Assembly: GCF_000936425.1 (NCBI RefSeq)
Contig: NZ_AVFK01000004.1
Coordinates: 186,001-250,000 of the forward strand
Length of the DNA: 64,000 nt
Direction of reading: 5' to 3'
Source of the DNA: Skermanella aerolata KACC 11604
GTDB taxonomy: Bacteria > Pseudomonadota > Alphaproteobacteria > Azospirillales > Azospirillaceae
Shown here: positions 56,242-64,000 of the stretch, piece by piece
Position numbering within the stretch: position 1 is the first letter of the stretch
Layout of the letters: every line of letters begins with the position of its first letter
The notes under the pieces: model-generated
Told to the model about the DNA's origin: nothing
Databases searched by the model: none
What the model saw: the letters and a program-made list of their open reading frames with translations, nothing else
Position numbers and translations under genes: made by a program

Positions 56242-57609
56242 ATGTTTCTGGATGAGACGGCGTCGATTGGCCGGAACCCGCCCCGGCTTGGGTACGGTGT
56301 GGCGGTGACGGATGTGGATGGCGACGGGGCGTTCGAGTTCGTCGTCGCGGGTTATGGCTGCGCCAACCTCGTGCTCAAATGGGATGGACGCCGGCTGGTC
56401 GATATCGCCGGCGAAGTGATGGCCGACGCGCGGCGCAACGCCATCGGGCTCTGCGCCGCGGATGCCGACGGCGACGGGCGGGAAGAGCTTTATATCCTCA
56501 ATTCGGAAAGTTTCAGCGGACCCAAGCAGTTCGGCGACCGGCTGTTCGCCTGTTTCGGACATCGATGGCTGGACCTGTTCGGCCAGCCGGAGAACTTCGC
56601 GGCGATCAACCAGACGGCGGGCCGTTCGGTCGCCTGCATCGACAGGGCGGGCACCGGCAAATACGGTTTCGTGGTCGCCAACCATGGCGGGCGCTTCCGG
56701 CTCTACGAGTTCGACCGGCGGGGCAGGGTGTCGGACGTCGCGGAGGAAGCGGGCATCGACCTGCCGGCAGCGGGCAGGGCCCTAGTCAGCCTGCCGCTGG
56801 TCTCGGACCGCATGGATATCTTCGCGGCCAACGAACACGGGCCGAACTTCCTGTTCCGCAATACCGGCGACGGCACCTTCGAGGAGATCGCGGCGGAATG
56901 GGGCATCGCCGATCCGGCAAACAATGGACGTGGCATCGCCGTCCTGGATGCCGACGGCGACGGGCTGTTCGACCTCGTCTATGGCAACTGGGAAGGGCCG
57001 CACCGGCTGTTCCTCCAGAAGGCGGGCGGCGGGTTCGCCGATGCGGCGCCGGAGGAAATGTCGGAGCCGTCGCGAATCCGCACCGTCATCGCCGCCGATT
57101 TCGACAACGACGGATACGAGGAGATCTTCTTCAATAATATCGGCCAGCCGAACCGTCTGTTCGCCTGGTCGCACGAGCGCTGGACCGAGGTCGAGATCGG
57201 CGATGCCGAGGAGCCCCATGGACTGGGCACCGGGGCGGCGGTCGCCGATATCGATGGCGACGGCAGACTGGAGCTGCTGATTTCCCACGGCGAATCGGCG
57301 CCCCAGCCGCTCGGCTTCTACCGGCCCTATCCGAACGACAATGCCTGGCTGCGGGTTATGCCGCTGACCATGGCGGGTGCGCCGGCGCGCGGCGCGGTCG
57401 TGACCTGCACGGCGAAGGGGCGGACCCAGCGGCGCGCGATCTGCGCCGGCAGCGGCTATCTCTGCCAGATGGAGCCAGTGGCTCATTTCGGGCTGGGGGC
57501 CGTTCATTCGGTAGAGCGGGTCGAGGTGCGCTGGCCGGATGGGACGATGCGGAGCGTCGAACACCCCCATGTCAACCGCGTGCTGCGGGTCGAGCATCCG
57601 GGCCGCTGA
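56242..57609 (+). CDS. CRTAC1-like FG-GAP/VCBS and ASPIC-UnbV domain protein
   Basis: A 455-residue seven-bladed-propeller-type protein. Calcium-binding DxDxDG repeats occur at least five times: VDGDGAFEFV, DADGDGREELY, DADGDGLFDLV, DFDNDGYEEIF and DIDGDGRLELL. The C-terminal ASPIC/UnbV domain shows NDNAWLRVMPL, ARGAVVTCTAKG, CAGSGYLCQMEPVAHFGLG and VEVRWPDGTMRSV. Family members are usually secreted and bind ligands or matrix, yet no signal peptide is visible here. ATG 56242 follows GGGAGTGG. Its role is unknown. Confidence 0.87.
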   Translation: MFLDETASIGRNPPRLGYGVAVTDVDGDGAFEFVVAGYGCANLVLKWDGRRLVDIAGEVMADARRNAIGLCAADADGDGREELYILNSESFSGPKQFGDRLFACFGHRWLDLFGQPENFAAINQTAGRSVACIDRAGTGKYGFVVANHGGRFRLYEFDRRGRVSDVAEEAGIDLPAAGRALVSLPLVSDRMDIFAANEHGPNFLFRNTGDGTFEEIAAEWGIADPANNGRGIAVLDADGDGLFDLVYGNWEGPHRLFLQKAGGGFADAAPEEMSEPSRIRTVIAADFDNDGYEEIFFNNIGQPNRLFAWSHERWTEVEIGDAEEPHGLGTGAAVADIDGDGRLELLISHGESAPQPLGFYRPYPNDNAWLRVMPLTMAGAPARGAVVTCTAKGRTQRRAICAGSGYLCQMEPVAHFGLGAVHSVERVEVRWPDGTMRSVEHPHVNRVLRVEHPGR

Positions 57610-57685
57610 TCCTTCAGGCGGTTCGCTCTGGTCAGCGCCGCATATTGGATTAGACTGTAACTATCGATCCGATGCCCGCCATTCG

Positions 57686-58702
57686 ATGCCTATGGAGAAG
57701 ACCTTGGCCATTGCCCATCCTTACCTGCTCTTCCTCGGCGATGCGCCCGATCCGCTTTCCGCCAAGACCGCCGATGGCGTCGCCCGCTGGCGCCGCGACT
57801 GGTGCGTCGGCCAGTTGCGCCTGGACGGCTGCAAGGCCGATCTCGGCTTGGCCGACAAGAGCCTGAAGGAAGCGGCGGCCGAGGGGGCGAAGACCCTGAT
57901 CATCGGCGTCGCCAATCGCGGCGGCCGCTTTGCGCCGAGCTGGCAGGAAACCATGCTGAAGGCGCTGGACCTCGGCATGGACATCGCCAGCGGCCTGCAC
58001 AACAAGGTTTCGGACATCAAGCCGGTGGCGGAGAAGGCGTCGGCGCTCGGCCGTTCGCTGTTTGACGTGCGCCATCCAACGCGGGAGTTCGACATCGGCA
58101 CCGGCGAGCGGCGGCCGGGCAAGCGGCTGCTGGCGGTCGGGACAGACTGTTCCATCGGCAAGATGTTCACGGCGCTGGCGCTGGAGAAGGAAATGCGGGC
58201 GCGCGGCTTCAAGGCCGATTTCCGCGCGACCGGCCAGACCGGCATCCTGATCGCCGGCGACGGCGTGTCGATCGACGCCGTGGTGTCTGACTTCGTTTCG
58301 GGCGCGGTCGAGTTCCTGGCTCCCGCCAACGACGAGGACCACTGGGACGTCGTGGAAGGGCAGGCGTCGCTGCTGCACCCGAGCTATGCCGGCGTGACCC
58401 TAGGGCTGGTCCACGGATCGCAGCCCGACGTGATGGTGATGTGCCACGAGCCGACCCGCCCGCACATGCGTGGTCTTCCCAACCGCAAGGTGCCGGACCT
58501 GAAGGACTGCATCGCGGTCCACGAGGCGGCGGCGCGGGTGACCAATCCCAATGCCAAGGTGATCGGCTTCAGCATCAACACGGCGGCGATGGACGACGCT
58601 GCCGCCGCCAAGTACCTGAAGGAGCTGGCCAACCGCTTCGGCATGCCGGCGGTCGATCCCGTCCGTGGGGGAGTGGCACCGATCGTAGACCTGCTGGGTT
58701 GA
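57686..58702 (+). CDS. dgcN: D-glutamate N-acetyltransferase DgcN (DUF1611 family)
   Basis: A 338-residue protein of the DUF1611 P-loop family. HPYLLFLGDAPDPLSAKTADG opens the fold, the P-loop-like segment is AVGTDCSIGKMFTALAL near residue 155, and VHGSQPDVMVMCHEP and HEAAARVTNPNAKVIG follow. Characterised DgcN acetylates D-glutamate, whose product is racemised by DgcA. The next gene is dgcA, 4 bases on, which makes the assignment firm. The start may be 57686 or 57692 (MEKT). Confidence 0.88.
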   Translation: MPMEKTLAIAHPYLLFLGDAPDPLSAKTADGVARWRRDWCVGQLRLDGCKADLGLADKSLKEAAAEGAKTLIIGVANRGGRFAPSWQETMLKALDLGMDIASGLHNKVSDIKPVAEKASALGRSLFDVRHPTREFDIGTGERRPGKRLLAVGTDCSIGKMFTALALEKEMRARGFKADFRATGQTGILIAGDGVSIDAVVSDFVSGAVEFLAPANDEDHWDVVEGQASLLHPSYAGVTLGLVHGSQPDVMVMCHEPTRPHMRGLPNRKVPDLKDCIAVHEAAARVTNPNAKVIGFSINTAAMDDAAAAKYLKELANRFGMPAVDPVRGGVAPIVDLLG

Positions 58703-58706
58703 TGCA

Positions 58707-59708
58707 ATGGCAGCCGTTTCAGCGAAACGCACCCTGACCGTCCGCCGCGAGGTTTTCCCGATCCAGGGCACCTTCCGGATCTCGCGCGGGGCCAAGACGG
58801 AGGCCCATGTCGTCGTCGCCGAGGTGGAGGACGGCGGAGTCGTCGGGCGCGGCGAATGCGTGCCCTATGCCCGCTACGGCGAAAGCATCGACGGCGTCGT
58901 CGAGCAGATCGAGAGTGTAGCGGCTGCCATCGGCGCCGGGATGGAGCAGGAGGAACTGCTGTCCGCCCTGCCGCCGGGCGCTGCCCGCAACGCGGTGGAC
59001 TGCGCGCTTTGGGATCTGGCCTGCAAGCTGACCGGACAGCCGATCTGGGAGGTCGCCGACCTGGACGGCCCGCTGGAGCCGGTCGTTACCGCCTATACCC
59101 TCAGCCTGGATACAGTCGAGAACATGGCCGCCGCAGCAAAGGCATCGTCGCGCCGCCCGCTGCTGAAGCTGAAGCTGACGGGTGACGGCGACCTGGAGCG
59201 GGTCCGGGCGGTCCGGGAGAACGCGCCGGACGCCCGGCTGATCGTGGACGCCAACGAGGGCTGGACGGTGGAGCACCTGAAGCGCTTCGGCGACGCCTTC
59301 GCCGGTTTGAAGGTGGAGCTGATCGAGCAGCCGCTGCCGGCGGGACAGGACGACGCCCTGTTCGGCGTCGAATGTCCCGTGCCGCTGGGCGCCGACGAGT
59401 CGTGTCATGACCGGGGCACGCTGGACGAGCTTCGCGGCAAGTATCAGGTGGTCAACATCAAGCTCGACAAGACGGGCGGGTTGACTGAAGCGTTGCGGTT
59501 GAAATCGGATGCCGAGGATGCCGGCTTCCGCATCATGGTCGGCTGCATGCTGGCAAGCTCGCTCGCGATGGCTCCCGGCGTTGTGCTCGCGCAGGGCGTC
59601 GATCTGGTCGATCTGGACGGGCCGCTGTGGTTGGCTAGGGATAGGGTGCCCGGCCTCAAATACGAGGGCGAAACCGTCTTTCCGCCGGAGGCAGCGCTAT
59701 GGGGGTGA
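58707..59708 (+). CDS. dgcA: N-acetyl-D-glutamate racemase DgcA (enolase superfamily)
   Basis: A 333-residue muconate-lactonising-subgroup enolase protein. The catalytic Lys pair is in LLKLKLTGDGDLERV near residue 153, metal ligands are in LIVDANEGW, LIEQPLP and GADESCHD, and the second catalytic Lys is in VNIKLDKTGGL. Relatives are dipeptide epimerases; pairing with dgcN favours N-acetyl-D-glutamate. It overlaps the adenine deaminase gene by 10 bases. Confidence 0.9.
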   Translation: MAAVSAKRTLTVRREVFPIQGTFRISRGAKTEAHVVVAEVEDGGVVGRGECVPYARYGESIDGVVEQIESVAAAIGAGMEQEELLSALPPGAARNAVDCALWDLACKLTGQPIWEVADLDGPLEPVVTAYTLSLDTVENMAAAAKASSRRPLLKLKLTGDGDLERVRAVRENAPDARLIVDANEGWTVEHLKRFGDAFAGLKVELIEQPLPAGQDDALFGVECPVPLGADESCHDRGTLDELRGKYQVVNIKLDKTGGLTEALRLKSDAEDAGFRIMVGCMLASSLAMAPGVVLAQGVDLVDLDGPLWLARDRVPGLKYEGETVFPPEAALWG

Positions 59709-61423
59709 GCAAGCCCGATGTGACCAGGGATGACCTGGAGCGGCGCATCGATCAGGCCATGGGCCGGACCAAGGCCGATCTGGTGATCAAGAACACCCGG
59801 TTCCTCAACGTGGTGACGGGGGAGATCGCGGAGGGCGACATCGCCGTGTGCGGCGACGTCATCGTCGGCACCTACGAGAGCTACGACGGCGACACCGTGA
59901 TCGACGGCCGCGACCGGATCGCCGTGCCGGGCTTCATCGACACCCATGTCCATTGCGAGAGCACGCTGGTCTCGCCGTTCGAATTCGACCGTTGCGTCCT
60001 GCCGCGCGGCACGACGACGGCGATCTGCGACCCGCACGAGATCTGCAACGTCCTGGGCGAGGAGGGGCTGCAATACTTCCTCGACAGCTCCGTCGGGCTG
60101 GCGATGGACTTGCGGGTGCAGTTGTCCTCCTGCGTGCCCGCGACCGAGCTTGAGACTTCGGGGGCAAGGCTGGAAGCCGCCGACCTCGTGCGCCACAGGG
60201 GTCACCCCCAGGTGATCGGGCTGGCGGAGTTCATGAACTTCCCCGGCGTGCTGCACAAGGACCCGGGCGTGCTGGACAAGCTGGCGGCGTTCCAGGGCGG
60301 CCATATCGACGGGCACAGCCCGCTGGTCAGCGGTTACGACCTGAACGCCTACCTGTCGTGCGGCATCAAGAACTGCCACGAGACGACCGGAGTCGAGGAG
60401 GCGCGCGAGAAGCTGCGGAAAGGCATGCAGGTGCTGATCCGGGACGGCAGCGTGTCGAAGGACGTCAATACGCTGGCCCCTATCATCGACGCGATGACGT
60501 CGCCGTTCCTGGGCTTCTGCACCGACGACCGCAACCCGCTCGACATCGCCGAGGAAGGCCATATCGACCACCTGATCCGGCGTTCGATCGCCCTGGGCGC
60601 TCCGGTCGAGTCGGTCTACAGGGCCGCCACGTGGTCGGCGGCGCGCGGCTTCGGGCTGACCGACCGGGGGCTGATAGCGCCGGGCTTCCGCGCCGATATC
60701 GTGCTGCTGGACGATCTGGCCGACTGCCGCGTCAACTCGGTGATCCGCAGCGGCCGGCTTGTCGGACCGGAGAGTTTCGAGGGGCGGCCGACGGTGGCGG
60801 CGGTCGGCCTGAACTCGCTGAAGCTGGACCAGGTCACGCCCGATATCTTCCGCGTCGCCTCAAACGGCCCGACCGGGCCGGTGATCGGGCTGATCCCCGG
60901 CAAGATCCTGACCGAGCACCTGACGGAGAGCCTGCCGTATCGCAACGGCGAGCGTCACCCCGATCCGGAAGCCGATATCCTCAAGGTCTGCGTGCTCAGC
61001 CGCCACGGCACCAACCGCAACGTCGGGCGCGGCTTCGTCAAGGGCTTCGGCCTGAAGCGCGGCGCGCTGGCATCCAGCGTCGGCCATGACAGCCACAACG
61101 TCATCGTGGTGGGTGCGGACGATGCCGACATGGCTGTTGCGGTCAACCGGCTGATCGAGCTTCAGGGCGGCTTCGTGTCTGTTCTGGACGGCAACGTGAC
61201 AGGAGAACTGGCCCTGCCGCTGGCCGGCCTGATCAGCGACCGCAGCTTCGAGGAAGTCGAGCACCAGTTGATCGCTTCACGGGCCGCCGTCCGCGCGATG
61301 GGCTGCCCGCTTGCCGAACCGTTCCTGCAACTGGCCTTCCTGCCGCTGCCGGTGATCCCGCACCTGAAGATTACCGACATGGGTCTGGTGGACGTGGACC
61401 GCTTCGAACTGATCCCGGCGTAA
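59699..61423 (+). CDS. ade: Adenine deaminase
   Basis: A 574-residue amidohydrolase converting adenine to hypoxanthine and ammonia. Metal motif PGFIDTHVHCESTLVSP near residue 78, GTTTAICDPHEICNVLG, VIGLAEFMNFPGV, GHIDGHSPLVSG and CTDDRNPLDI are present. The C-terminal domain has HDSHNVIVVGADDADM, typical of bacterial Ade. It ends the dgcN-dgcA-ade operon, an unexpected link between D-glutamate and purine use. It is convergent with the next gene, 23 bases away. Confidence 0.94.
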   Translation: MGVSKPDVTRDDLERRIDQAMGRTKADLVIKNTRFLNVVTGEIAEGDIAVCGDVIVGTYESYDGDTVIDGRDRIAVPGFIDTHVHCESTLVSPFEFDRCVLPRGTTTAICDPHEICNVLGEEGLQYFLDSSVGLAMDLRVQLSSCVPATELETSGARLEAADLVRHRGHPQVIGLAEFMNFPGVLHKDPGVLDKLAAFQGGHIDGHSPLVSGYDLNAYLSCGIKNCHETTGVEEAREKLRKGMQVLIRDGSVSKDVNTLAPIIDAMTSPFLGFCTDDRNPLDIAEEGHIDHLIRRSIALGAPVESVYRAATWSAARGFGLTDRGLIAPGFRADIVLLDDLADCRVNSVIRSGRLVGPESFEGRPTVAAVGLNSLKLDQVTPDIFRVASNGPTGPVIGLIPGKILTEHLTESLPYRNGERHPDPEADILKVCVLSRHGTNRNVGRGFVKGFGLKRGALASSVGHDSHNVIVVGADDADMAVAVNRLIELQGGFVSVLDGNVTGELALPLAGLISDRSFEEVEHQLIASRAAVRAMGCPLAEPFLQLAFLPLPVIPHLKITDMGLVDVDRFELIPA

Positions 61424-61446
61424 GGTCGGGGGCGTTAAAATCGGTT

Positions 61447-62727
61447 CTATGGATGACTGGCCAATTGGTTTTTTGCAGTCAATGCCGAGACGCCGAAATA
61501 ATCAGCGGCTTCTTCGATCCGGTCTTCGGAAAAATCGTCATTGAGGAATGCCTGAAGAGAATCGATCGGGCAGAGGAACTCTGCGGCGAACGCTCGCTGC
61601 ACCTTCTGGCGTGCTGTTCTGGTGTCGGTTGCCGGAAGCCATGCGTCGGTAGCTGGCGCAATCAAAAAATCGGCCAGGAATCTTGCCGCTTCGAACCTGC
61701 GGCCGGAAGCGCTCCGCCTCTTGAACAGGAGTTTGAGCCGGGAGTCGCCGGGCTCACGGACGGCAAGTCCGAACGGAGCCTTCGGGTCCGTTCCAGGTTC
61801 GGGTGAAAAGGAGCGGACAGGGATATCGAACAGGCTCGCCAGTTCCTTATCCGTTACGGCATCCCGCGTAATGGCCCATGCGCGCCGGGCCGCCGTGGCA
61901 AGTGTCCGACCGCGACTCCAGGGAGGCACACCAGGGGAAAAATGAAGGTTCTGCAATGCATTCGGCGTGTGTATGCAAGCGGGGGTTCCCGTTCTGGTCG
62001 CAATACGCGTCGTCCGCTGAATCGCTTCATTCAGGGCAGTCCTGGGCAAAGTGGGCGCGATCTCGTCCAACGCTGCTTGCCCTGCTTGTTCTCTCAGGGT
62101 CAGGAGGTCTAGGAGGGCCTGTTCCGGAGCTTCGTCGGGATCGAAGCCAAGTTGAGCTTCCAATCTCCGCCGCTCCCGCTCCTTCGGATCTTGCCTTTCA
62201 GCGGCGACTTCGGTCCAGAGGCGGGACAAGTCGGTTTCTCCGGCCTTCTGCTGCCGCAACCGGACCAGTACATGGTCGATGAAGGCATCCACCGTCGATT
62301 CGAAATCGTTGCCTTCTATCGTCGCTTTGAAATCCGCCAGATAGCGAATCGGCTCCGGTGATTTCTGTCGTGACGGCTGGCACGAAACTTCGATTGTTTC
62401 CCCATCGCTGCTGAACGTCACCGGAGGCCAGATAAAGCCATGACCGGCTGCCGGCATTTCATGCGCCATCCTCCATGAAGCCGGAAACTCACCCCACGAG
62501 GATTGAGGTTCCCACCGCAGACGCCACCAGTTGGCGGCGAACCACAAGGCCAGCGGATAGGCGGAAACATGAACATGGTCATGAACGGTGTGGGATAAGG
62601 TGTCTTCGATATGCGTCGCCACAAAGTCGCCGGCGGCGATGTGAAGGTGCGTGGCTGTCACACGATCCTCAGGCAGGCCGCAGTCGCACGCAACCCATTC
62701 GGCATCCATCACGAACTTTGTCGGCAT
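61447..62727 (-). CDS. Uncharacterised protein with degenerate ImmA/IrrE-like domain
   Basis: A 426-residue cytosolic protein. The N-terminal part (about 1-110) is His- and Trp-rich (HIEDTLSHTVHDHVHVSAYP, LWFAANWWRLRWEP). A charged helical middle follows (about 150-240). The C-terminal 130 residues follow the ImmA/IrrE (COG2856) layout: GRRFEAARFLADFLIA where RRFTLAHELGH is expected, then QRAFAAEFLCPIDSLQAFL and EEAADYFGVSALTAKNQL. The zinc-binding HExxH is lost, so it should not be an active protease. ATG 62727 with GGAG 7 bases upstream is taken as start. It overlaps its upstream partner by 19 bases. Confidence 0.65.
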   Translation of the reverse strand: MPTKFVMDAEWVACDCGLPEDRVTATHLHIAAGDFVATHIEDTLSHTVHDHVHVSAYPLALWFAANWWRLRWEPQSSWGEFPASWRMAHEMPAAGHGFIWPPVTFSSDGETIEVSCQPSRQKSPEPIRYLADFKATIEGNDFESTVDAFIDHVLVRLRQQKAGETDLSRLWTEVAAERQDPKERERRRLEAQLGFDPDEAPEQALLDLLTLREQAGQAALDEIAPTLPRTALNEAIQRTTRIATRTGTPACIHTPNALQNLHFSPGVPPWSRGRTLATAARRAWAITRDAVTDKELASLFDIPVRSFSPEPGTDPKAPFGLAVREPGDSRLKLLFKRRSASGRRFEAARFLADFLIAPATDAWLPATDTRTARQKVQRAFAAEFLCPIDSLQAFLNDDFSEDRIEEAADYFGVSALTAKNQLASHP

Positions 62728-63152
62728 ACCGCACTCCAACGCTTCCGGACATCGACTGCCAGCGGGTCGTCCTCACCCATCGGATAGCCATGATAAATCC
62801 CCTGAACCCTGTTCTCCAGGATCGCTTCGACAGGATCGCCGTTCCGAGCTACTGCCCAGACGTTTTTTGGCCAATCCCCGTCCATCTCCACGCTCACCAA
62901 TCCAAGGACGGCGCCCTGTCGAAGCAGGCGGGTGGCCTCGGCCTTTGAGAAGATCACCACGGCATCGCACAGCGTCTTGTTCTGGCGAGCCGATCCGGGA
63001 GGCGTCAGTCCAAAGTCTCCCGGATGCATTTTGTGCATCGGATTGCCGCCATACCCAATCCTGAGAGAAATGGATCGCAGCAATTGCTCTTCTTCTAAGC
63101 TGGATGAGAGTGGGCGTATCGCACGTTTCGGGTTTGCCGTTCGCTTCGCCAT
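62709..63152 (-). CDS. Uncharacterised partner protein, 147 residues
   Basis: A basic-to-neutral cytosolic protein with no family I can name. Conserved-looking segments are LRIGYGGNPMHKMHPGDFGL, TPPGSARQNKTLCD, FSKAEATRLLRQGAVLGLVS and WAVARNGDPVEAILEN followed by GIYHGYPM. The last motif looks like a compact beta-fold around an aromatic cluster. No HTH, signal peptide or membrane helix is visible. It is the first gene of a two-gene operon with the degenerate ImmA/IrrE-like protein. The overlapping arrangement resembles toxin-antitoxin or defence pairs, but function is unknown. Confidence 0.65.
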   Translation of the reverse strand: MAKRTANPKRAIRPLSSSLEEEQLLRSISLRIGYGGNPMHKMHPGDFGLTPPGSARQNKTLCDAVVIFSKAEATRLLRQGAVLGLVSVEMDGDWPKNVWAVARNGDPVEAILENRVQGIYHGYPMGEDDPLAVDVRKRWSAVCRQSS

Positions 63153-63266
63153 CGATCAGCCATGAGAGCAAGAAGCAAGCGGCTGTGACCGCCGCTCGTT
63201 CCTGAAGAGAAGGCGCCTCTCATAGCAGTCACGGTGAAAAATCGAAAGAGTTAGTGTTTGCCCCGA

Positions 63267-63872
63267 TTAACGCTTAGCCAGCTTCGCGGCCAGCGTCACG
63301 TCGGCGTGGAAGAGGGGTTCTTCGACGCGGTTGCCGCGCAGGATGTAGCTGGGGTGGAAGGTCGGTACGACTATGGCGTCCGGGTAGAGGCGGCAGGGGA
63401 GTTCCTGGCCGCGCAGGGCCGTGATGCCGCTCTGGCCGGTCAGCGCCCACATCGGCGTGCGGCCCAGCGCGATGACGACGGCCGGCTTGATCTCGTTGAG
63501 GGTCCGGCGCAGGTGTTCGACTTCGGCGGCGTATTCGGCGAGGCAGTAGTCCGAGATGCCCATCGGACCCAAATCCTCCGCGACCTCGACGCCGAGTTTC
63601 CGGGCCTTGGTCCGCGAGGAGAAGAAATGGCCGACCTTGTTGCCGGGCGGCTGGTAGCGGAAGGTGTTGCCGACAAGGCAAGTGGCGCGGTCCAGCCCGA
63701 CGGATTTCAGGTTCTCGTCCAGCATACGGCCGCTGACGCCGACGAAGGGTTTGCCGGTGCGCGCTTCCTCAGCGCCGGGAGCTTCGCCTATGATGGCGAT
63801 GCGACCGCCGGCCGGGTCCTTGGTAGGATACTGGTAATCGACGAAAGGCAGTTCGGTTAGAGAGGCAGTCAC
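63267..63872 (-). CDS. Uracil-DNA glycosylase superfamily protein
   Basis: A 201-residue glycosylase-fold protein that would remove uracil from DNA. Motif 1 is IAIIGEAPGAEEARTGKPFV near residues 25-44 with VGVSGRML after it. Motif 3 is VPTFHPSYILRGN near 170. The four Cys that bind the Fe-S cluster of family 4 enzymes are absent (only scattered Cys remain), so it belongs to a cluster-free branch. The start is GTG 63872, overlapping the upstream gene's stop by 4 bases. Confidence 0.88.
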   Translation of the reverse strand: MTASLTELPFVDYQYPTKDPAGGRIAIIGEAPGAEEARTGKPFVGVSGRMLDENLKSVGLDRATCLVGNTFRYQPPGNKVGHFFSSRTKARKLGVEVAEDLGPMGISDYCLAEYAAEVEHLRRTLNEIKPAVVIALGRTPMWALTGQSGITALRGQELPCRLYPDAIVVPTFHPSYILRGNRVEEPLFHADVTLAAKLAKR

Positions 63873-64000
63873 TGGTCAGGCTTTCGCAGCAGGTTGATCC
63901 GGATTGGCTGGTCGAACCACCAGGCGCCTTCGCGCTGCTCGCCGGAGGCCTGGAAAAGCGCGCGCAGATGCGCGTCCTCCGTGCGGATCAGGGTCGAGCG
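63869..64000 (-). CDS. C-terminal end of an unknown protein, truncated by the window
   Basis: The last 43 codons of a minus-strand gene are visible, starting RSTLIRTEDAHLRALFQASG and ending in a TGA at 63869-63871 that overlaps the GTG start of the glycosylase gene. The sequence WWFDQPIRINLLRKPDQ is not enough for family assignment. Coupled translation with the glycosylase suggests a shared operon. Confidence 0.6.
   Translation of the reverse strand, partial: RSTLIRTEDAHLRALFQASGEQREGAWWFDQPIRINLLRKPDQ

Overview
The window is high-GC chromosomal DNA whose gene content points to a free-living alphaproteobacterium of the Rhodospirillales, probably the Azospirillaceae (Azospirillum or Skermanella type). 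The signs are a separate F0 ATP synthase operon with both b and b' subunits, RutR-type control of pyrimidine catabolism, MinCDE, many c-di-GMP proteins, and dense overlapping operons. The genus is inference; no rRNA or tRNA gene was seen.

Layout. 1-5715: the 5' part of a short-chain dehydrogenase, then a compact urease operon ureE-F-AB-C-G-D with a fused gamma/beta subunit and a non-canonical catalytic flap. 5828-7555: membrane diguanylate cyclase. 7556-10230: a decayed accessory patch with a tiny candidate gene plus hairpin, a small ORF, a broken membrane-protein gene between two diverged repeats, an unknown gene, and a HigA antitoxin beside a ruined higB. 10328-16838: a five-gene sugar or polyol ABC uptake and oxidoreductase operon with a NanR-like GntR regulator. 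17053-19606: an H-NOX sensor followed by a GAF-GGDEF-EAL protein. 19603-21072: cardiolipin-synthase-like PLD protein. 21307-25164: three-subunit molybdenum hydroxylase of PaoABC type. 25248-27805: HAD hydrolase, unknown protein, YajQ, PP2A-like phosphatase.

28095-43677 is a reductive pyrimidine degradation locus. It holds RutR and DeoR regulators, a RutR-box promoter, preT and preA (dihydropyrimidine dehydrogenase), an N-carbamoyl amidohydrolase, a NitT/TauT-type ABC importer, and dihydropyrimidinase on the opposite strand. An Rpn-type nuclease gene sits inside the operon. Between the importer and dihydropyrimidinase lie a metallophosphoesterase, a hybrid histidine kinase, and a small exported protein with a molybdopterin-oxidoreductase-like fold that overlaps the kinase gene.

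43785-54750 is mostly housekeeping: atpI-B-E-F'-F with a strong terminator, PCu(A)C and SCO copper proteins, L-lactate dehydrogenase, PhoH, a SHOCT protein, minCDE and panBC. 55042-61423 holds an acyltransferase-3 membrane protein lacking the usual first-helix His, a CRTAC1-like beta-propeller protein, and a dgcN-dgcA-ade operon for D-glutamate and adenine turnover. 61447-63152 is an uncharacterised two-gene cassette whose large protein looks like an ImmA/IrrE metallopeptidase fold that has lost its zinc motif. The window ends with a uracil-DNA glycosylase and the tail of an unknown gene.

The best candidates for something undescribed are the 61447-63152 pair, the divergent urease, the kinase plus molybdopterin-fold protein pair, and the orphan terminator on the minus strand near 50070 that implies a small RNA.
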